Assembly (NCBI GenBank): GCA_949358305.1
Contig: OX442314.1
Location: 11,525,060 to 11,589,059, forward strand
DNA length: 64,000 nucleotides
Direction of reading: 5' to 3'
Source: Strigamia acuminata
Lineage: Eukaryota > Arthropoda > Chilopoda > Geophilomorpha > Linotaeniidae
Positions within the stretch are counted from its first letter, which is position 1. Each line of letters opens with the position of its first letter. Position numbers and translations under genes: made by a program. Below are positions 31,566-44,158 of this stretch, one piece after another. The notes below the pieces were generated by a model. It had not been told where the DNA came from. It worked only from the letters and a program-made list of their open reading frames with translations, and ran no database searches.

Positions 31566-33679
31566 ACCGTTTTAAAATCTCCTCCCCCTCAGTTGACGAC
31601 ACCAAAATTCCTCCGGTTTTAAAATTCTTTAAAAAAAAAAGAAAAAAAAAGAGAAACTGCACCAAGAAAGTGAGTGTGAGAGAAAGAAGAGATAACTTAG
31701 GATGAGGGGAAGAGTCATTACTCGGAGCTTGGGGGATAAGTTGATAGCCATAGCCATGTTTGGTCTGGGTTGAGGTTTAGTGTGGAATTCAAGACATTGG
31801 TGCATATATCCTTTTACTTAAATTGGGTAAAAAGGATATTTTTTTTTTCCAAAATTTTTCAAAAAAAAAAAGTCAATTTTGGTTTATTTTTGTCGATTTT
31901 CGGTAGTGATGGGACATAAAGGCTTCCGATTCGACATGAGGGAGAAATAAACAGGATGTAAAATCACCATAAAAATGGCAATTAATTGTCTATTACATTT
32001 TCCCCAGTTCGGTTTTACGACGAATTAAAAACGCCAAAAAGATACAAAATTGCTCAAATTTATTCCCTTAAAGTGGACCGAATATTCCAACACACATTTC
32101 CCCAATTTTAAAATTAATCAACCAATTTTATTAACCAAAAAATCAAAATATTTGCGTCGAAAATAACTGCAACAAAAGACCAGCCTCCCAGGAAGTGATG
32201 ACGAACAGATTCAAAGGGTTGTCAAGGGTTAACATCCAGTTTCCTAGCAACCCCCCAGCGTCCGAGGAGTCACTCAACGGCCACTCGGAGATTATTAGCC
32301 GAGTGAGAAATCTCACTTTTTGTTCACCCACCAACATATAATCATTTTACTACACACACACGAATAATTCCATCTTTAATTCGCAATTTCGCCTTTAATT
32401 CGGCCGATCTGCACCTTAATTCCTTAATTTTACATCGAAATGACTTCCGACTCATTCCCAAATCAAATTCAAATCACACAAACATAAACGGAAAGGTACT
32501 GATTACAAGATGTTGACATGGATTAAGAAATTTAACATTTCGAGAAATAGCTGATGGCGAATCAATAGCTTCAAATAATTCATTCAACATGCACCAATTT
32601 CATCACAACCGCTTTCAGCTACACCCGTTTCTCTCTTTCTTTTTTATCTGCTCTATTGAAAAATATTACGTGATAGAAAAATTGAGGGTTAATTAATTGA
32701 ATGTTTCACGCAATTAAATCGCATTGATATAAACATTAGCTTTCGGGCCCGATGGTAAATAATCTACATCCAACTTAGCATTCCCAAATATGCAAATTCA
32801 AACTTGGCCAAAAGCCCATTCCAAAGCTTGCTCTACATTTCAAATTGAAAACCGTTTTGCTCTCGACTTATTGACTCCCAAAACTGATGAGCAAATCAAT
32901 TAAACCGCCATTTTTTACTTCGTCGTCCCCCGCCCCACCCACACACTTACAAACAACTTATTTCACGCTTAAACGCAATAAAACGCAGATAATTCATCGC
33001 GATACCCCACGGTATATTGCTTGTAAACGAGACGCATTAAAATAAAAAAAAAATAAAAAATAAAAAAAGGTGCCACGAACTTCGGGCCTCGGGTCAGACG
33101 CATACCAAAATTTTATCAATTAGTCTATAAAATAAAATTCAATTTCCAAATTGACCACTGACCAATGGTCAGCGAATGACCATTCAGCTGGAGGTCACGA
33201 GGGGAGTGTCTAACATAATGATCCATCTGTCCACGCCAATGGTCAGTCGGGAGTGGTGAAACACGCCCGCGATTTTTCCGGACCAAAAGTGGGATTTTTA
33301 TTTCGAGAGAAAAAAAAATAAAAATAGCGGAAAATAAATTTAAGTGCGAATTAATAGCGTTATTCATTTCCCCGTGCAGCCTAAATAGACAAATGGAATG
33401 GGAAAATTTTTTATTTCTCGGCAGAAATGTTTTCCTAAATTATAGAATGTGTGCGAAAATGACATAGAAAAAAACAGGACACGGTTAGGAATTTGGGTGG
33501 CCAAGTTATCTCTCGATTCGGCCGGGGTGAGGCGTCGTTTGACGGTCACATTTTCATCATGTATAAATGTATACTGAACACGAGCAGAAAATACTACACA
33601 GCGATTAAATGTGGAAATGATTTTTTTCATTTTAAATACTATGAAAACTCGATTCAAGGTTCTAAATTTGAATTAGCAG
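31566..33679. other. AT-rich non-coding stretch
   Basis: No gene supported. The stretch holds (A)n/(T)n runs and a GAGA-type purine patch at about 31630-31690. An open minus-strand frame at 32143-32337 lacks splice support or a recognisable domain. Confidence 0.5.
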
Positions 33680-33796
33680 TGGTCAACGGGTCGAAAAATC
33701 GATTTGGAAAGGGTTCGGGCGGACACTGGCGGACTGCGGCGATCGCCCACATCGACTCGCCGGCGACGAGTGAGCGGCTGCCGCTTGGCGATCTCA
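33680..33796 (+). CDS. Candidate internal exon, unknown gene
   Basis: A GC-rich island in AT-rich surroundings, bounded by a possible acceptor (AATTAGCAG before 33680) and a possible donor (CTCA followed by GTAAAC at 33797). The 117-bp segment is a multiple of three and is open in the plus frame. It encodes a mixed, protein-like peptide containing GHWRTAAIAHIDSPATSER, with G/C-ending codons. Minus-strand frames are also partly open, so strand and coding status are uncertain. No domain recognised. Confidence 0.22.
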
Positions 33797-34585
33797 GTAA
33801 ACACCGTCACTGTATCAAATCACTACAACGATTAATGGCTACGAAAATATTTTATTCCACCGAAATAAATGATGAAAAAATTAAAAATTTCGATTTAAAA
33901 ATTTAAAAATTTAAAAAAAAATTGATAAATTCGGCAATGAATTTAACTACTTCCGTTATAGGATTCATAAAAAAAGAGGATCTAATTCACAAAATGTAAA
34001 CCAAAACCTTAGAAACCATGACTAATTGAACAAATGCATGTAAACTCATATAGGTAACGTATCCAAGTATCGAGCACGCACGCGCCCGAGCAACCGTCGG
34101 CTGCTAGCGGAGTTTACCCGCGCTTGCCGCGGTCCATCTAAATTGACCACAAACCAATATTTTCACACATTTGTGAGATAAACAATGGCTAAATCTACTT
34201 GCTAGTCGTGTCCACACACGTGGCGAATGTGTTTGAGAGTGGACACGGTGTGTGTGAACCTCCCGCACGTACTACGCCCGCACGCCGGCGCCTGGTCACG
34301 GCCTCCTCCGACCAAACAGCGCGGCCGCCGCCTACTTGGCGCGTGCGTGCGTGGTCCGAAAGAGGCGCGTAGCAGACGAACGGCGGAAGGTCGTTGAATG
34401 AAAACATGGGATATAAGAGAAAATGTACTCACGTGTGACTAGTCTTTTCCTTGGCTGCGGATTCTCTTGTTTTCTCCGTGACATTTCATCGGATTTTAGA
34501 GAGCACACCGAACCATGACAGGTCTACATTGGACAAAGAACAACAAATATGGCGGTCCCCCTCGGTGCATTATGGGAATTTTTCC
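33797..34585. other. GC-rich non-coding stretch beside a candidate gene
   Basis: Contains CpG-rich patches at about 34080-34135 and 34255-34385, on the left flank of the island at 35.1-35.7 kb. No exon could be supported in it. Confidence 0.4.
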
Positions 34586-34739
34586 CTAGAGCACCTGCGC
34601 TGCATCGTGTCGCTGCTCCGCGTCGTTCGTATCATCCTTGTCGGTCGGTTGCAAACCCATGGTCACCTCGTCGTAGTACTCCGAGCGTGAGCTGCGTCCG
34701 CTCGACGCGCTGTCCGAGGCCACACTGAACGCCGCTCGT
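34586..34739 (-). CDS. Candidate 3' coding exon, unknown gene
   Basis: On the minus strand a pyrimidine-rich acceptor (CCACCCCCTGGTGCAG) precedes 34739. The next 51 codons are open to a TAG at 34586-34588. The peptide is hydrophilic, Ser-rich and then acidic, containing SVASDSASSGRSS and EYYDEVTMGLQPTDKDD. Codon choice is strongly G/C-ending, unlike the surroundings, which favours real coding sequence. A weak donor (GCGCAG followed by GTGCTC) just before the stop is an alternative end. The family is not recognised. The composition would suit a cytosolic tail, but that is a guess. Confidence 0.35.
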
Positions 34740-35089
34740 CTGCACCAGGGGGTGGGTGTGGGGCGAGGTAGTGATGGAGGCAAACAAACTCACTTCCTCT
34801 TCAAGTTTCAGTTTCGTAAAGCCCGAAATGGAATTGTCGAACGAAATAAAAAGGAAAGAAACGAGAAAACGAAGAGTGGCCACACGGCGGTGTCGTTTGT
34901 GCGCCGCCAGACGAAGAAACGGAGCGGGCGCGCGTGACTTTTCTCTCTCCGTACAAAGTGTAAACAGATGTGCAAAAGGGTTCACCAAACGGAGCCGGCA
35001 GGTCGTGTTGTGTCGGCGATACAAAAGTGGACGATCAAACTGTTTTCGTGTCAGTTTTCGTAAATCCTATCGGTGGGTGTTGTCACGTG

Positions 35090-35730
35090 AGCACGAGCAA
35101 AATCCAGGTAATCATGACGATTGGCGAGTGCGGTGCAGCGAGACAGATTCCTCGCACGTGAGTCAGTGGCTCGAACTGGACACGAGTAGTTGGTTCTCCG
35201 CGTCGGCGGCGAGTGTCGCTCGTTGCCCGGCGTCTGCTGCGATTCGGCGCTGCCTGGTGGCGATGAGAAGACGGTCCACTCGTGGCCCTGCACCATTCCT
35301 AGCTCGACTGAGAGCCGGTCACTCCGTCCATGCAGGCAGCTAAATGTCGACCGACTGTCGTGGAGCTCGGTTTATGTGATAGTGCGCGTGGTCGCTCTCT
35401 GATTCGGTCTCGTGCGCCTGCCACTGGCTCGCGCGCGCGCAGCACTGACGGACGAGTGGCTGCCGCGCGGCGTGCAAGCGTCCGACCCGCGACCCGCGCG
35501 CCACCCCCGGACGTGCGGCCAACGCTGGAGTGCTAGCGGGCACGCCGCACGCGCTGATGACATCGGAGTGGGAGTGGTCAACGGCGCGCGCGGCCACCAC
35601 GAGCAAAGCGGGTATTTGACGACGGCCAATTTGATTGACGTCATCATTAAAAATACGCGCGCGTGCTGCCACGAGATGCACCGGCTCGGCGTGCTCCGAG
35701 AGCAGACGACGCTTCAATCGCGCTCGCGCG
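35090..35730. promoter_or_regulatory. CpG-rich island, candidate promoter region
   Basis: GC content rises well above 60 percent between about 35160 and 35720 in a window that is otherwise strongly AT-rich. CpG dinucleotides are dense, for example GCGCGCGCGC at 35431-35440. It overlaps a coding-like minus-strand start at 35296. Such islands usually mark promoters or 5' exons of housekeeping or developmental genes. No TATA box was seen, and the direction of transcription is inferred only from the neighbouring coding-like frames. Confidence 0.4.
35184..35296 (-). CDS. Candidate first coding exon, unknown gene
   Basis: On the minus strand an ATG at 35296 has a good context (GGAATGG) and opens 37 codons with G/C-biased usage: MVQGHEWTVFSSPPGSAE, then Gln/Pro/Arg-rich sequence. 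The only donor that would keep frame with the acceptor at 34739 is CTACTC followed by GTGTCC, after 35184. That is a poor donor, so the join is uncertain. The frame itself stays open to 35051. It lies within the CpG-rich island, as expected of a first exon. Product not recognised. Confidence 0.28.
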
Positions 35731-36155
35731 AAAATCACAAACATTTTATTTCTCCGCTCGAACACTCTTACACATTTATTTTATTCGTATACAGCAATAC
35801 ACGTATTGAAATACCGGTAAAACGTACTATATGGTTTTGCATTTTTGCAAATCTTGGTTGGCTTACGTGCATTGGGAACGGTGCAGGCGGCAGTTCTGTG
35901 CTCGCAATTGCGCGCTGCGGACTGGTGATGTTGCTCTAGAAGACTGCACGAGTCGTGCATCTCGTCGGGAAACGCGAACCTGACTGCCTGACGTCATGGC
36001 AGGTCTCGCACGCTGACCTGCCTGCGTCCTAGTCCAGTCGCCACACGGTGGCAAACAGGGGAAGCTCGCAAGCGCGCTGATAGTAAACAAATACATTTTG
36101 AGTCATCAAAATAAATGATCATTTACACATACACAACTCCATACTGTTTAATTAA

Positions 36156-36195
<40 letters not shown>

Positions 36196-37734
36196 AAATA
36201 TTTTTTTAAAAAAAACAACCGTAAAATCAAACGAATCAAAACGTTCATTCATTCATTGATCCACGAACTTATTATTTTTTTATGAAAAAAAAAATTCCCT
36301 ACCCCAATAGCTTAATTAACTCTTAATTCCCCGCAATAAATGTTCATTTCAAATCTACCGAAAAATCTCTCAATATGCTTACATATCCCATTACATTTAA
36401 ACGCTCGAAATGATGTATCGTCTCAACACCATTTTTCATCACCTGCATTTTATACAAAAAAAAAAATAAAAAAAAAACAAAAATAAATAAAAATAAATAA
36501 ATAAAAAACGACGAGGAAGCGTTCCACTCGTCTACCTTCACCGGAAGTCAGTGGCGCGTGGCTGACCACATGCCGTGACCCTACATAGCCGGTCACTCGA
36601 TGCCCATTATGACACCGTTTACCACGTACACACATCGATGAAGGATCGCTTTGCCAAGCACCTGAGCACAGGATGTGGGCGTCGTTAACACCATTTCCCA
36701 CTCGATGGTCAAGCTCAAGATCACAAAAAAAATCATCACCAATTCAATCAAAAAAAAAATATTTTTATTTTTTTTTATTTTTATTTTTTTTTCACTTCCC
36801 TTCCCCCCAGTCCCTCCAACCCTTAAAAAAATAACGACGTCAATCAACGTCTTAATTTAATCTGCACTGATTTCATTTACAGATGAAAATTGACAAAATG
36901 CCTGCACATCAACTCACCCCTCTCCTCATCACCCCCCGTCTTAATTCATAACCCCTTTACAACTTGCCTTCATTAATTTCGTTTTATCGCACGCTTTAAG
37001 TATGTAAATGAGGTTGTTGATCCGCGATAATGACCAGTGGTCAACAAGTTTTCAAAACGAACAGTGGCCACCCCAGTTGTTTGTCCACCCTAGGGTCCAC
37101 TCAAAAGGGGGTTTGTCCGTACAATGGTGTGGTCAACAAATAGGGATTTTCACCCACTAAACCCTCTCCCTACACGGCGGGGGGTGGCTCGACAGGACGT
37201 CCATTGACCAAGGTCCAGTTATCTTGGCGGGGACATCTATCAAAATCAAAGAAAGAGAAAGTCAAAACAACGCGGGGTAAAACTCGTGTTGGCACGCGTC
37301 GCATTCTCGAACCCTTTTCGGTACAAGTAGGGTCCAGCTACTTTACTGTGAAAGACAGGCTCCGCATGTAATGGTGGCGGCCTCGAGTGAGAGATTGTGG
37401 TAGCTGATGGTCAGCGAGGCGAAGGTAGCGGCAACGGAGCGTGGCAGACATTGAGTCACGCTTCAAGATTTAAAATAAAAAACAACATAAAAATACGTTA
37501 TTAAAATGATTACAATTAAGAATTTGTATCTTTATTATTTTTTTTAATTAACGATAATTGTAATTAGGGTTAATAAGGATTAATTTTAAAATTTCATAAT
37601 TTCGATCGGTGTTTCGTGTACCTTAAAATCACACGATGAGGGAAATGGAAAATGGGTTTGATGAATCGATTTTAGTTCCCTCTATTAATAAAAATAAGAA
37701 AAATTTAAATATTTATGATATTTGTTTACCTTAC
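35731..37734. other. Non-coding stretch
   Basis: GC content falls away after 36.07 kb. The stretch contains an (AAAT)n microsatellite at 36.16 kb and A/T blocks. No gene supported. Confidence 0.5.
36158..36199. repeat. (AAAT)n microsatellite
   Basis: About ten tandem AAAT units, read directly. Confidence 0.9.
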
Positions 37735-37932
37735 ATGCTCTGATTGAACACCCGCGCTCTATTGATAGAACCCTGCAATTTAAATATTGAATTCAATCAG
37801 TTCGGTGAATTTAAAACGTTTATTTCAGCATTCTTGATCAATTTAGACATTTATTTAGTCGTTTTGGTCATTTTAGACCCGCGTTGTATACGATACCGTG
37901 TTGAATTAGCATCCCGCGCTCAATGAGAGCAT
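37735..37932. mobile_element. Possible MITE, about 200 bp
   Basis: The left end ATGCTCTGATTGAAC and the complemented right end ATGCTCTCATTGAGC form an inverted repeat of about 15 bp with two mismatches, followed on both sides by CCGCG-containing sequence. No clear target duplication, no second copy in the window and no coding sequence, so the call rests on the terminal symmetry only. Confidence 0.35.
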
Positions 37933-40900
37933 TTTATGGTATTTTTTTTAATGTTATCATCGGATAAAACACGTGTTTAAATAATCGTAAAAGCTTTCTA
38001 AAAAAGTGTGTAATTCGTATTAAGATATTACTTTACAATTTAAAAAAACATAAAATTATTTATAGTCAATAAAATTCCTTCCACTTAAAAAAAAAAATGT
38101 TTTACCCCTTTTAACTGACTGTAAAAAAAAAAAAAAGAAAAAAAAAATTGCAAATGTTATCGGTGTCGTAAATTGGAGGTGCCGCGATTGAGATTGAAAT
38201 TGAGATTGAGTGGAGTTGTCATGCCATAAGTGAAGTTCAGATGCGACTTGTGTTTATTTGTTGTTGTTTTTGAATCTCTTTTTACGCATAATTAGTGTAG
38301 AAGCACATTTTAATTGCATTACTTGACGACGACTAATTAGTCTTAATCAATAAGCCCGCTGGGAAATTCCTCGAAGAGCGCGAGGTCTCCAAATCACTTG
38401 ATTGAATGGCAGGAGGCCCAAAGTCGAACACTCCCAATCACAGAAGGACCATTAAATGCGCGACTGGGGCGACTCCCTGCGACGATTGACGGAAACTATC
38501 ATCTTTAAAAAAAAATAAAATAAAATAACGTTTAAAAATCGTCTTATGGCTCGTAGAAAATAATTTTTCAACTAAAACTCCATCGAATTATTCAAATACC
38601 AATTAAACATTGCTTCCTCAAGCAAATTTCATCAATTTGTGGTAAAAAGGATAAAAAATTGAACAAAATTTAAACATTTTTCGTTTTTTTGTCAAAAAAT
38701 TCTGTCAAAATATTTAGCTGATTCACCAATCTATAAAAATAAAATATAGAATAAAATACTCATTAAACACTAAAATAAAAAATAAAAAAAATAAAAACAT
38801 TTCTGTTGATTTAAAATAAAATAAAAAACTGAAACAAATTCAAAATATAAAAAAAAAAACCAAATTTAAACGAAAAAATCAAATACAAAACCGTATTTGA
38901 GATCCCCAACTCTCCATCTAGTGGTAAAACACCCAACCTATTTAAACAATCCCTTCAAACCGGTTCAGTGACATTTCACGCGTCTTTTTCAAGCACCTCT
39001 GCTCCAAGGAATTCGAAAGGGCCATTGCGCACGCGTTTCATCCCCCTATCTATACTTCTTTCGTTTTTTTCTATCGAAATGCCACGTGGCCACGTGGATC
39101 TTGTACTACGTGCACGGGCACGACTACCGCAGCTAATAAGAGTTTAAGGGATGAGAAATGGACTCGCACCTTAAACACTTTACTCGAAGAATAGAAGCGT
39201 GGGCGGAGCGAGACCGGTTCATTCAATTCTTTGCGAAGTACTTTAGCACACCTTTGCTGTCCGTGGCTATTGGCAGTGGGCATTTAGTGGAACTCGTGCT
39301 AACCAATCAAAGCCTCGATCTTTGTCCACTCTTTTAGTAAAGTTGAAAAGAGCGTGTCGCGGATTTGATTTTGTGTATTTGGATTTTTCTGTGGAGAAAT
39401 GAAAAAAAAAATGGACGTTACGGCCAATTTGTTACGACACTTGAAAGGAAGGGCTGTACAGGAATATACAAGCAATTAATGTAATTTACCGTGAAAAGAC
39501 GGGAAAACGATGGATAAAATATCTCATCCGGTGTACGTTCGACCAAGCAGTTGACATCCAACACGCAATAACACTAAATGGACCTCATTTTAGGTCACGA
39601 GGAAACCGCATTTGTTGACAACAGAAATGGGAAAAGTGACTGAAAATAAAAATAAAAAAAATTTTAAAAAAAATAAAAAAAAATATTTTTTTCTTGAAAA
39701 TAAATAAATAAATATAAATAAAACCTCTTGGGTGGACTTTTGCACTCTGGTCATCGAGTGGGGTCCTCGGACCTCGACCATTCGCATTCAATTCAAAGAT
39801 CTGGACTTGAGCCAAAGGTCAAAGCCAAAGCTTGAGGCAAAACCGGAAACCTGAGGTTCCTGGAATAAGGTTTCCTTCTCTTTGTTGTTTCTGACTCTCA
39901 CCGAGGAAAAAGTGAAAACGCCAATCATAATCACACCTGCACGTGAAGGCCACAACGCGGACATCCTCGACCATAAGAAACAAAGAAAAAAAAAATAACA
40001 AATAACATAAAAAATAAAATAGATTAAAAAAAAAAAATTATAAATGACACAACACTGCACCAACATTTGCCTCGTACATTTTAATAGGAGAACTCCGAGT
40101 GGGCGCAACGAGCAACATAATAAATTATCGAATAAGTCACTCCTCCTACATTATATTACCTTAAACAAACCCACGCAGATTCCTCCAAACACCAAAACAA
40201 ACAACAAAACATCATGACCCAATTTCCACATTTAATTAAGCTAAATTCTAATTGATTGACAGGTGTGTTATGCCTTTCAGAGCGCACTTTTTAATGACTT
40301 TTCTCACGTCCTTCAAAGTCCCACTAGCAGTTTCTTATGATATAATCCGAGCAGGATATCAATGTCATGCCAGGTATTAGAAAAGGCGCCATTTGCACAC
40401 ACAGAGACAGGCGAGAGTGGCATGTGGTGCCACGAGGATGGCAGTGCCCAGTTTCACTTATCGGCGCATGGCACCCGCTCCGCTCACACGCCAATTCCTC
40501 GTCTCAAACGCACGTGGTCCGTCCACCATTTACTAATATGAGAAACTCGATCGATCCGTGGCTTCCCGCCTCGTTTTTCAATCGCTGCGTCATTTGTACT
40601 CATCTGATTAATAAAAATATAGAATTTTTTTTATATATATCCTAATTAGAATAAATTTTTATCGATAAAATTGATTTTTTTTTTATTTTATTATTATATT
40701 TTTTTTTTTACGTGTGAAAAAATCTAAGCCATTTCGTGACCCCTCCTCGGTTGATATGTAGCGTGAATCGAGTCGAGCCAATATCTTTTTCATTTCACGG
40801 AGCTGGTCACTAGGGGGAGAGTCATATTGACATTGGACCATGCCTGATACAATTGCCAAGTCCAAAGGCCGGTTGTGTGTCTTCCAATCAGATCACCAGT

Positions 40901-43900
40901 GCCTCGAGCTGGGGGAGAGAGAAATGATGTTGTAGAGCATCACGTGCTTCCCCTTGCACGAGTTAGGCTCAATCTCTCTCTTCTTCCCAGCTTTGGCTAC
41001 AAGGAAATGACCAAAAAGCGTCACCTGGCGACTGCACGCCGTCATCCCTTCTGTATTTGCCTACACTGAAATCAATCACTTGTCCCGTGCAAAGCAGAAA
41101 GGGAATGACGGTGCACCTAACTTAATTCCCGACGTCTGTTCTGCCTTCGACAGAATATTAAATATGGGATTCGACGGCCATCAAACCCCTTCCTTCCCCC
41201 CACCCTCCGAAAAAAAATTGATAGACGTGTTGTAAAATGTCAAATTTAGCCCCGTTTTAAATATTTAAAAAAAATATTTTAAAAAAAAAATCAAATTAAA
41301 TTAAAAAGCAGGCAAGATGCGTCGTTTAAGAGCACTTCATTCGTTAATTTGATATCAAAATGTAACCCAGGGTGTCACCCACGCCTGCTATTGTGCCTTC
41401 AGAGCTGATTGAACGTGGGTGGAGGAAGGAAAACGTGGGTCAGTGCCATGTTGGAACAAAAAAAGGAAAAAGGAAAATAAAGGCTGAAAGAAAAAGGATC
41501 CACGTGCCCATTTCTTGAAAGCTGACAGCATTTGTTGAGATGTCGATGGGCGCCAGATTTATCGCGTGTGTGCGTGCTAATGGGATGTGCGCCACTCATG
41601 TCGCCTTGTGGGGTCGCCTGTGCAGCTTGGGTGGGCTCGGACACGGACTCCACCCTGGGCTTCGTTCCGTACACACCGAGCAATGCAACTTTTACATAGG
41701 TGAGGTCTGTGCGCACCTCTATTGACACCGCGTGCTAATAGCTCGTTCGTGCACCGGTGGCAACGACAAGTCATTTCCTGGAAATCCCATAATGACACAG
41801 GCGAGAGTCCCATTAGCCAAACCATGGCATAATACAAGCAGCCAAATGAACCTTGACTTTTTTTTTATTATTATTATATTTTTTTTCGTCCATCTTTCTA
41901 TCATTTTATTTTTTTATTTTATTTTTAAATTCAAAAATGGGAATATGACAAATTGGGTTTGACGGATTGATTTTTTCGGAAGTAGAAATTAGTTTTGTGT
42001 CGTTATAAAAGAGGATGAGCTGAGAATAACCGAGGTTATAAGGGGAAAAAACACGAGGGGACGAAAAGTGAGGAGACAACAAACATTGACATGAATGAGT
42101 TAAAGTGGAACAGATGCAGCCGAAATTATGCCAACCAATTTAGACACGAGTTAACCTATAAATGAGAACAATAAATCACGTCATATCTAAATATATCACC
42201 CTAAGGTGATCTATGGATTCACTTTAAGTCAATTATAAACACGATAAACGTTTAAAAATTAGTTTAAATTTTTTTTTTCGAATATTAAAATTTATTTCAT
42301 AATTTTTATAATTTTTTTTTAATTTTAAAAAGAAATATATTTATATAATTTTTTTAATTTGTTAGTTTTGAAAGGGAAGTAAAAGAATAAAAAACGATAA
42401 ATAAATTTGGGACGTGTTCAAAAAGCCGAAAAAGTTCGGCTAGGCACCGCCAGGGGCCGCCAAACGAAACACAATCTTTCTGAATCGTCCCAGCTCAGAA
42501 AGAGAAAAATTGTGACAGATGTTATCAATATTAATTAAGAGCTTTCAACCCAATTTCTGTGTGTCATGAATTCAACTCGCGCTGACAAAAATTACAGAAA
42601 CAAATTAATATCCAAGCTGCACACCAACCCCTTCTCACCTCGCAGCCAAGTGATAAATTCACCTTTTTAAAATGTCACATCTTCATCTTCATCTTTAACT
42701 TTAATATCCGTCTAATTTTCAAATGACTCATTTCGGAAACGCGAGTAAATCAACTAAAACTACACCCTAAAACACCTGAGCATTGCAGCGAAAACACCCA
42801 AATGAAAGCAACCCGAGGGCAGCATTATGCAGAAATAACTTTCCAGCACTACACGCACTCAAAACAAAAAACAAAGAAAAAAAATAAATAAATAAAAACA
42901 ATTAAAATAATTCACGGATAATTTCCGAAACCCTTTCATTTCCCCTTTGACTCACACTGGGGTGAAATAAGGTGGGAAGGGAAATAGAATTTTTCAATCC
43001 TTCAACGCCATATTGACGTGGGCACAAACCATCATTGCAAGGGTGTATTCAGACTCCCCCCTTGAGTCCCCCACCAAAAAAAAAACGAGTTAAGACCACA
43101 CCACCACCTAAATAAAGAGAAGAAAAAAAATCCCCTCCATGCAACACCCCCTAACGGACGAATAGAGCGAATCTTTTTTTGGATTTAACTCGCAGCCGAG
43201 TCCGAGGATCGATGTCCTACTAATTAATATTACGTAGGGAGACACGTCCCCATAAATATTTCATCCAATTTGATTGATCCTGGCGCCTTTTCCCCTTCAT
43301 CCCCTTCTTTTTTCTCCGACTTGCAACATCCTCTCTTCTCAGGGGGTAAGTTGAGTCGCCTGTCAATCCTTAACATTGATATTAATGACGAGATGTCCGC
43401 AAGTTCTTCGAGGCTCAAAGGATTCAATCGGAGCAAAATTGGACCGTTCCCGCGACCGAGCGACTCCACTTTTGACCAATGGGGAGAGCCGGGAAAAGGG
43501 GGAAACGACAAAAAAAAGGGTGGGGGTAAAAAAAGAGAAAGAAAAAAAGGGTAGATGAGGGAAGGGGGAAGACGACCCGAGGGAGAGTGACTGGACAAAG
43601 CACCGGTGTGGCCTGAAAAAAATGTCGCGAGGGGTCGCTATCCGACCCAGATGGGACGGCGCTGCTTTTGTGTAGGAGAGTTTTTATTTACGTTCAAAGG
43701 GGTAAATGTTTATCAATTGCTAAAAGAGCACCCCCAGGTGGTGACAAAACTCACTTGGACGGCTCACGGCCCATGGGTTTGGTTTACGGCAAATGGAACA
43801 ACCCCTGTCGGCGGTCGACTTTCAGCGTTAACCGATCGGGAGAGGCCAATAAAGGCTTAAACGAGGTGCTTGGGATCGAATTGCCTTTGAAAAGAAATAT

Positions 43901-44158
43901 TTCTCTTGCAGGGATTGGATTTTTTTTTCTCGCTAAAAGTTGTTAATGTCAATCACACGTAACAAAGTTGTCCCACTGAGAGATCTTCATTGAGATTATT
44001 GAGTTTTTCGCTTTGCGAGTGCCAATTTTTCTGTGGGCAAAATTTCTGTGGGCAGACTGATTTCCGTCAAAGAAACTGCGAAAAAGGACAGTTCTGAGCT
44101 TTTCATCGCCAATTTGAAACAAAAGCCGTTAAAATGTTAGGTGATACACACGTAACTG
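37933..44158. other. AT-rich non-coding stretch
   Basis: No gene is supported. The stretch includes a degenerate GATTGA run at 38184-38208, A/T blocks and a small hairpin at 42.42 kb. GC-richer patches at 40.4-40.6, 41.5-41.75 and 43.3-43.85 kb have no recognisable exon. Confidence 0.5.
42424..42441. other. Short perfect hairpin AGCCGAA/TTCGGCT
   Basis: 7-bp arms with a 4-nt loop, followed by a GC-rich patch (GGCACCGCCAGGGGCCGCC). No T-run follows, and no RNA gene is recognised. Confidence 0.35.
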
